A DNA stretch of 11,615 nucleotides from Hamiltosporidium magnivora (Eukaryota > Microsporidia > Dubosqiidae): NCBI GenBank assembly GCA_004325065.1, contig PITI01000495.1, positions 1-11,615 on the forward strand, given 5' to 3'. The translations under genes and the position numbers were made by a program. The notes under the pieces were generated by a model. That model was not told the origin of the DNA and made no database searches. It was given only the letters and a program-made list of their open reading frames with translations. Positions 6,479 to 11,615 of the stretch are shown here, piece by piece (the stretch's first letter is position 1; each line of letters opens with the position of its first letter).

Positions 6479-8429
6479 TAATATATAATCAAATAATTTA
6501 TTTCTTACGATAACATCAATTGATGCAAAATATTCGTGGTATATCGAGAAAATTTATTGAGTTAATTAAAGGAATTAGAATAACGAAGATAACGGATATC
6601 TGAAATGTAGACACCTTGGATATTTATTGAATTTCTATTTTATTGCTCTATTAATATAGCTTAATATATTGTATAGTTGCCTATAATAAAATATTTAATT
6701 AGTCGTAAATTAAGGGATTAACAGAGTTTATGTTGAAAAATTAGCAAATTTGTTGAAATAGAATTTCTATGTTTGCATTATGTTAGGTTTTTAGGAAGAA
6801 ATACAGAAATAAGATGTTCTAAACAATTATTCAAACATTTAATTTCAAAGCTGATAGAAATTGATTTTATTGTAAAAAAAACCGTTGAAATTATTGATAA
6901 AATCGTATTTCATCTATTAAATTATGAGGTTTGGTCATTTATATACATCCAATCCAAACATATCTTAACGTAAAGTAAATATAAAATTTGCATTTTGTTA
7001 TATTAAAAATTAAAATAATCAAAAAAATCAGAATTCGAGGAGAGATTTCAGTCTAAAATAAAATCTAGAATTCTCCCAAGAAATAAAAAGGGGCCTGTTT
7101 ATAGCAATTTGAATAGAGTGCTATCATTATTAGCTTTCAATAATTCATTAAAGATCGAGACTTTTTTATTTCTAGAATGGAAAAATAAGCAGGTTTTTTA
7201 GTATATTATTATATTCTGTTACAGAGGAGTAATCTTCATAAAGATTCTATGATGTATCTATTCATAGAAAGAAAATGCGAATTTTTTTTCAATATTTAAC
7301 TGTATTAAAAACTGGAAATAAATCCAAATAGTTTAAAAGTTTAATTTGATGACGAAAAAGAATATCAAATTCATATTGAATACAGAACAAAAAAGCTATA
7401 AAAATGAAATACTGTTGTTATATACAGTTAATTTACATTTTATACTTTAGTTTAGTATTCTAGTATGCAGACAAAATTTCTTTATATTGGTACGGTATTT
7501 ATTTTCCAGGTTTTTCAGTTGATTTTTAAATCTAAAATTTTTAGCTTTTTATGTCATTTATGTTTCTTTTTTACAAATACATTGTAATGAATTCTTAGAT
7601 CTTATAGTGTTATCATACTGATATATTTCTTTTTCGGATGTATTATTTTAAGATTTTTGATAGTAAAATAAGTGAAGTTTAATTTTTGCAGTTAGATTTT
7701 CTACTTTCGTTTCCATTACAGTCTGGCTTGCCTTTCATAATGGAATAAAACAATACTTTCTGTTTTGGAAATATAGTTTTGCCTAACATATTTATAATTG
7801 TAGTTTATTATAATTGAAGAAGTTTTTATTATCAGCCATTATCGCTTTTATTCAGAGGATATTCTCAAAGACCCAGCAGTTTTAATTATACTATCGTATC
7901 ATATATTCCAACTCAAAAATATTCTTTTTTTGATTCAATATTTGTGTATTATTAAGTTTTATAGAAGGAAAAATTAAAATAATGAAAATAGCCTCTAAGT
8001 AATAATTTATAAAAGAAATATGTATAATATATCATTATAAAAACATATTCTAAACCGTTATCTTATATTGGTGAGAGATACTCAATTTGAGATTTTAATC
8101 TTTTAATTTGCAGATTTACTCCTGTAATACTAATCATTCCGCTCTAAAAAGACAGAAAACTCCATAAGTGTTTTAGATTCTAATAATAATTTCTCGAAGA
8201 CTGTAATCCTATGAATTATATCGTAGAATATTTATTTATTATCAATTTTGATTTAAATCGAGACGTTAATCAATAATATAGATGACCAAGAAGATAAGTT
8301 ATAGTACTAATGTAGTTTTAATGATTTTTATGATTATAAATATTTCAGACAGAAAAATATACGGAGTATTAAATATTTATTTATAGAAATAATATGTTAA
8401 TTAAGTTAATAAATACACATTTTTAATGA

Positions 8430-10676
8430 TTAAAAATTCATAAATATTAGATTTTCTTCTGAAAATAATTCTTCAATCTGTTGTAGTGTCTTTTTTTTGT
8501 AAGAACTTCCTTTGTTTATAAGTATTTTACAATTTGAATTACTATTTTGTAGGAATTTAAACTTTTTGTATTTTATTTTAATAAATAAAATTTTTAATAT
8601 TCTTAGATTTTTAAATTTCATGAGAGATTTCATAAATTTATTTGATAAGTCTGAGGAAGAGCAATCTATATATTTTATTGTAGTATATATCGGGATGGAA
8701 TCGGCTCTAAAACAACAGTTGTTAATAAAGTGACATCCAGATAAACTTAAATATTTCAATCGATCAATGTTCTCTATAGATTGTATGTCTTCTATTCTTA
8801 TAGTATTTTTATCATATTTTAGTATTTCTAATGATTTACAAATATTTTCATTTAATATGTAAATCAAATTTCCGCCATTTCTTGTTGTATTAGATAAATT
8901 AAGATTTTTTAATTTCAAAAATCCTATAAAAATATTTCGAGTTAAAATTCTAAAATATTTACCCGATAAATTAATTTTTGTTATGTTTTCTTTATTTGTA
9001 AATTCTAATGAATAGATAGAAAAGCTGATGGAATTTAATGAGTAAGATAGATCTATTTTATCTAGAAATTCAGATTTTGTTACGTAAGTAAATAGAATAA
9101 ATGGAAATTTGGTAAAATTGAGTGTGAAGTTTTGTATTTTAGAAAAACAATTACTTTGATTGGGAGAATATTCTGATGCGATATCAAATTCACAGTACTT
9201 AAATTTAAGTGTTTTTAAATGAGTAAAATTTAATATTGAGTATAATTCTTGTTCATTGATGGTGAAAATATAGATTTTTAATATTTCTAAATTATTTTTG
9301 AAGCTTAAATTTGAAATATCAAAATCGTTACTTTTTTTTAAGTACGTGTAATGATATCCATGTAATATAATAGTTTTTAAGGACGAAAAATGATTTAAAG
9401 TAACAAATATTTCAGATAAACGTATAAAATCAAATCTACACTCAAAATGAGTTAATTTATCAGAAAATATGTTTATAAAGTTTGAATCAAAAAAGAAAGG
9501 ATCTGTTTTTTCTGTCATAAATTCTATTTTTAAATTACCTAGTTTTTCAAAGTAAATAATATTTTGTTCAAAGACTGATTTCATATTAAATTCATAGATT
9601 TTTAAATATTTTAAATTTGGCAAACTTTCATTTAATAAAGGAAAACATTCATATGTAGAATCCTTTTTTAATGAATTTATAAATACAAGTTTTTTCAAAT
9701 TAGTATAGGATTTCAATTCATAGAGATGTGATGAGTTTATAGTTGTATTTAAGAATATTAAAGTTTCTATTTTCTTAAAAGTGTCTATTCTAGAAAATAT
9801 AATCAAAAATGTTAAACATATTACAAAAGAATCAAATTCTAATTCCTTAATAGAAGAATGTTCAAATAATTGTGATATTCTGTTCATATGTAGAAGATTA
9901 TTTAAACTTTTTATATTAATTATTTTTAATCTTTTTATTTCGATTTTAGATAGAATATATTTTATAAAATCTTGTTTTTTAGTATCTCCATCTATAATTT
10001 TATAAAGCTTTTGTAATATTGACTTAGTTAAGCAGACAAAAATTTTATTTTTCAACATTTTATCAAATTCTATAATATTTTTTTTATTTTTATTAATAAA
10101 ATACCTTCCAAAAAGTTCCTGGACATCTCTTTTAGTGAAGAAATGATATTTTAAAAATTGTTTAAATATAATTACAAATATATTTTGAATATTAGAATCA
10201 GAACAATAAAATAATCTATAATTTTTTAAATATATATAATCGATCAATCTTAAATTAATAATTTGACTATACATTAAAATTTTTATACTTTTATTACTTT
10301 CGTACTCAAATAATATTAGAAGATCAATCAAAATTAAAAAGTTTTTTGCGTTTGATTTGCCATTTATGTAATCTTTACTCTTTAACTGATGTAAAACATA
10401 AACGATGGTATCTAAATTATACTCTTTGATAAATATATCATCAGTTTTTTCAAATTTATTTAATTTAATAAAGAAATCATTTGGATAGTAGAATATTAAA
10501 GCATCAGAATCCTTACATGTACTATTAGTATCATTACATGCAAAAATAGAAATATAATTCTTCTTATTACAATTTTCTACTTTCATGTCTGTTTTATTGC
10601 CTATTTTATTTGAATTATATATTTTTATTTCTGATGCAAGAATTCTAACAAAAATTAAACAAGGAATTAAATTCAT
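8430..10676 (-). CDS. Leucine-rich-repeat protein, possibly secreted
   Basis: This 748-residue protein is rich in Asn, Ile, Lys and Phe. The start is the ATG at 10676; the codon before it is TTG, not a likely eukaryotic start. It begins MNLIPCLIFVRILASEIKIY, a short hydrophobic stretch ending in L-A-S that could be a signal peptide with cleavage after residue 15, though Arg11 weakens this. Residues 55-200 form an unassigned helical region. From about residue 275 to 705 there are irregular leucine-rich repeats: YTNLKKLVFINS, LPNLKYLKIYEFNM, FSSLKTIILHGY, NNLEILKIYIFT, THLKTLKFKYCEF, LKLKNLNLSNT, DRLKYLSLSGCHF, TTIKYIDCSSSDLSN and FKNLRILKILFI. LRRs are protein-binding solenoids, and large lineage-specific LRR families are known in microsporidia, some with signal peptides. 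The partner is unknown. No membrane anchor is visible at the C terminus. No CCC motif is seen at its start, unlike the two conserved genes. TAA stop. Confidence 0.85.
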   Translation of the reverse strand: MNLIPCLIFVRILASEIKIYNSNKIGNKTDMKVENCNKKNYISIFACNDTNSTCKDSDALIFYYPNDFFIKLNKFEKTDDIFIKEYNLDTIVYVLHQLKSKDYINGKSNAKNFLILIDLLILFEYESNKSIKILMYSQIINLRLIDYIYLKNYRLFYCSDSNIQNIFVIIFKQFLKYHFFTKRDVQELFGRYFINKNKKNIIEFDKMLKNKIFVCLTKSILQKLYKIIDGDTKKQDFIKYILSKIEIKRLKIINIKSLNNLLHMNRISQLFEHSSIKELEFDSFVICLTFLIIFSRIDTFKKIETLIFLNTTINSSHLYELKSYTNLKKLVFINSLKKDSTYECFPLLNESLPNLKYLKIYEFNMKSVFEQNIIYFEKLGNLKIEFMTEKTDPFFFDSNFINIFSDKLTHFECRFDFIRLSEIFVTLNHFSSLKTIILHGYHYTYLKKSNDFDISNLSFKNNLEILKIYIFTINEQELYSILNFTHLKTLKFKYCEFDIASEYSPNQSNCFSKIQNFTLNFTKFPFILFTYVTKSEFLDKIDLSYSLNSISFSIYSLEFTNKENITKINLSGKYFRILTRNIFIGFLKLKNLNLSNTTRNGGNLIYILNENICKSLEILKYDKNTIRIEDIQSIENIDRLKYLSLSGCHFINNCCFRADSIPIYTTIKYIDCSSSDLSNKFMKSLMKFKNLRILKILFIKIKYKKFKFLQNSNSNCKILINKGSSYKKKTLQQIEELFSEENLIFMNF

Positions 10677-10993
10677 CAATTAAAAATTATGAAATTAATG
10701 TTATTTAATACTTTAATATTTTTTTCAGAATTCATTCTCAATTATTAATTTAGATGAAATTAATTTAAATATATTAAATTTGTTAAATAATTTGTCAGTA
10801 ATATTGCGATAATTAGATTCTTAGTTTTTTAATAGATTATAATACTTAATAATTTAATTTCAAATTATAGTTTATTCTTTAGAATATTTGTTCTAAATGC
10901 GCCTTTGTTTCACGAATTTAATTTACAATTTCTTCTGAAAACTTGATCTTAAATTTAAAATTATTTCTAAGCCAAATTGATATAATATTCTTA

Positions 10994-11279
10994 TTTAAAA
11001 CATTCAAACGTGGCACAATTTTCATATTTTCTAGCTATTTTTGGATTCATTGTTCGAATATTTTTTTTATAACTGATTAACATGATTTTTTTAGCTGTTT
11101 TTGATTTGGTATTTCATACTTCTCTTCCATTAAGATAATCATATAATTTCTCCTTATTTAAAAAATAATTATGCGAGTATTCAATGCCGTTAGGAGCAAT
11201 AACCAGATATAATAAAGTCTGATTGAAGAGAAATTGACCATAAATCATTGTATAATTCACCAGATGTACCCAAAATCAT
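10994..11279 (-). pseudogene. Broken minus-strand coding remnant beside the transposon
   Basis: One minus-strand frame is open from 11275 to 10994 except for a single TGA at 11114-11116, and a TAA follows at 10991-10993. It includes LYLVIAPNGIEYSHNYFLNK, then EKLYDYLNGREV, the stop, and MNPKIARKYENCATFECFK. In DNA this AT-rich, about nine stops would be expected over 93 codons, so one is notable. A second frame starts with an ATG at 11279, reads MILGTSGELYNDLWSISLQS and stops at 11190-11192. The bases before that ATG are CTATATAAAAC, a TATA-like box placed much as at the ASNSD1-like gene. The two frames may be the start and the body of one old gene separated by a frameshift. I recognise no family. 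It could also be chance, or part of an older mobile element. Confidence 0.4.
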
Positions 11280-11280
11280 G

Positions 11281-11290
11281 TTTTATATAG
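11281..11290 (-). promoter_or_regulatory. TATA-like box of the broken minus-strand frame
   Basis: The minus strand reads CTATATAAAA here, one base before the ATG at 11279. A comparable TATA-like sequence stands just before the ASNSD1-like start codon (4469-4477). In AT-rich DNA such a match can be chance, and the frame it would serve is broken. Confidence 0.3.
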
Positions 11291-11300
11291 AAAAATATTA

Positions 11301-11332
11301 CTCCCTCTGTCCGGAAATATGGTATACATTTC
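11301..11332 (+). repeat. Putative terminal inverted repeat (left end) of the mariner-type element
   Basis: The element end begins CTCCCTCTGTCCGGAAATAT and continues GGTATACATTTC. The start agrees with the CTCCCTCCGT consensus of plant-type mariner terminal repeats. The right boundary is a guess, because the partner repeat is not in the window. Further inside, at 11379-11386, the palindrome GTCATGAC and the overlapping TGACATTGTCA (11383-11393) could be subterminal transposase-binding sites, but this is speculation. Confidence 0.6.
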
Positions 11333-11521
11333 AAAAAAACCGTAGATTATCGTGAATATAAAAAATAAATAGGCAACCGTCATGACATTGTCATAGTAAA
11401 TATTCGTGACAATATAACCTAAAATTTTTGACTTTAGTAATATCATTCTTAGTTAAAAAGTTACCGTTCAAACATCAGTGTTTCTTAAGGTAAAAAAAAT
11501 TAGTGCCGCTGCAAGACGAAT

Positions 11522-11615
11522 ATGGAAAATGTGGAAGAAAATTTGTTAAATTCAGAAAAAAGAGATTCAAAATATAAACAGATAACTAAAGAACAACGTC
11601 AAGGTATTTTAGAAA
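11522..11615 (+). CDS. N-terminus of a probable mariner-type transposase, partial
   Basis: The frame starts at the ATG at 11522, with an in-frame TAG at 11501 upstream, and runs open through 31 codons to the window edge. The first 15 residues are acidic and polar (MENVEENLLNSEKRD). They are followed by KYKQITKEQRQGILE, which resembles the opening helix of the N-terminal helix-turn-helix DNA-binding region of plant-type mariner transposases ('LT.EQR..I'). The catalytic DDE/D domain would lie beyond the window, so its integrity is unknown. The identification rests mostly on the context of the terminal-repeat-like end at 11301. If functional, the protein would cut and paste its own element at TA sites. 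Confidence 0.6.
   Translation, partial: MENVEENLLNSEKRDSKYKQITKEQRQGILE

Larger units (their letters stand above)
4465..8429. other. 4-kb gene-free AT-rich region with scattered coding-like remnants
   Basis: No ATG-started reading frame of convincing length or family match was found here on either strand. The longest open stretch is about 79 codons (6737-6973, plus), starts only at TTG, and is near what chance allows in such DNA. Local patches are somewhat GC-richer and read like broken coding sequence. Examples are 6112-6478 plus (NAFGLENEESAAMSQIDQLV at the end), 5391-5506 plus (FEQEIEKIQKSDN, stop, INYFRDRVNKTHKSAIERKK), 7685-7795 minus (MLGKTIFPKQKVLFYSIMKG) and 8133-8231 minus (FYDIIHRITVFEKLLLESKT). 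I could not assign any of them to a family. No tRNA, rRNA or snRNA was recognised. The likeliest reading is decayed genes or transposons. Confidence 0.6.
10677..11298. other. Non-coding region upstream of the LRR gene
   Basis: About 620 bases between the LRR gene start and the transposon end. The part next to the LRR gene (10677-10990) is very AT-rich with no usable frame, and no clear TATA or CCC motif stands out near 10676. The part from 10994 to 11279 carries a broken minus-strand coding stretch, listed separately. Confidence 0.6.
11301..11615 (+). mobile_element. 5' end of a Tc1/mariner-type DNA transposon, cut by the window edge
   Basis: A sequence starting CTCCCTCTGTCCGGAAATAT at 11301 follows directly after TA (11299-11300). 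CTCCCTC(C/T)GT ends are typical of the terminal inverted repeats of plant-type mariner and Stowaway elements, and TA is the target duplicated by the Tc1/mariner superfamily. A probable transposase reading frame begins 221 bases further in, in the outward-to-inward orientation expected for these elements. GC content rises compared with the DNA to the left. The other end and the second TA lie outside the window, so it cannot be judged whether the element is complete. Confidence 0.7.

Noticed and set aside
6737..6973. 79-codon open stretch on the plus strand
   Set aside because: It has no ATG near its start (only TTG at 6773) and no motif. Its length is close to the longest expected by chance in about 4 kb of this composition, so it is not called a gene.
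7020..7080. Possible hairpin around two GAATTC sites (AGATTT ... AAATCT)
   Set aside because: The stem is only about 6 bp with poor extension; such inverted matches are common in AT-rich DNA.
8512..8733. 73-codon plus-strand frame opposite the LRR gene
   Set aside because: It is antisense to the LRR region, with low-complexity composition and no motif.
9781..10005. 74-codon plus-strand frame opposite the LRR gene
   Set aside because: It is antisense to the LRR gene and rich in Ile, Asn and Phe; treated as a shadow.

Overview
The window looks like part of a microsporidian nuclear genome with low gene density. The DNA is extremely AT-rich. The readable genes are eukaryotic: a Nop58 box C/D snoRNP protein and an ASNSD1-type asparagine-synthetase-like protein. 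Proteins are short compared with fungal and animal relatives, and the genes lack introns. Two conserved genes have a CCC motif directly before the start codon, as known from microsporidia. The call is an inference from these traits; the genus is not resolved, but long gene-free stretches and transposon debris suggest one of the larger microsporidian genomes.

Layout from left to right. (1) Positions 1-261, minus strand: a GC-richer, frameshifted fragment of the C-terminal part of a non-LTR retrotransposon reverse-transcriptase polyprotein, running off the left edge. (2) 396-773, plus: a 125-residue protein of unknown function with a faint histone-fold (TAF13-like) look. (3) 1055-2317, minus: NOP58, clear, 420 residues, without the long KKE/D tail of fungal and animal Nop58. 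(4) 2396-2985: AT-rich spacer with an imperfect repeat. (5) 2986-4464, minus: an ASNSD1-like protein with an intact PP-loop and Phe at the position of the glutaminase Cys2. (6) 4465-8429: almost 4 kb without a convincing gene, carrying a 30-bp-period repeat and several possible decayed coding stretches. (7) 8430-10676, minus: a 748-residue leucine-rich-repeat protein with a possible signal peptide. (8) 10677-11298: non-coding, with a broken minus-strand reading frame. (9) 11301 to the right edge, plus: the 5' end of a Tc1/mariner-type DNA transposon, with a terminal-repeat-like end after a TA and the first 31 codons of a probable transposase.

The genes do not form a pathway. NOP58 is ribosome-biogenesis housekeeping, the ASNSD1-like protein is a conserved but poorly understood factor, and the LRR protein is probably lineage-specific. 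Both window edges carry mobile elements, so the interval is a small gene island set in transposon debris. No CRISPR array, rRNA or tRNA gene was seen.
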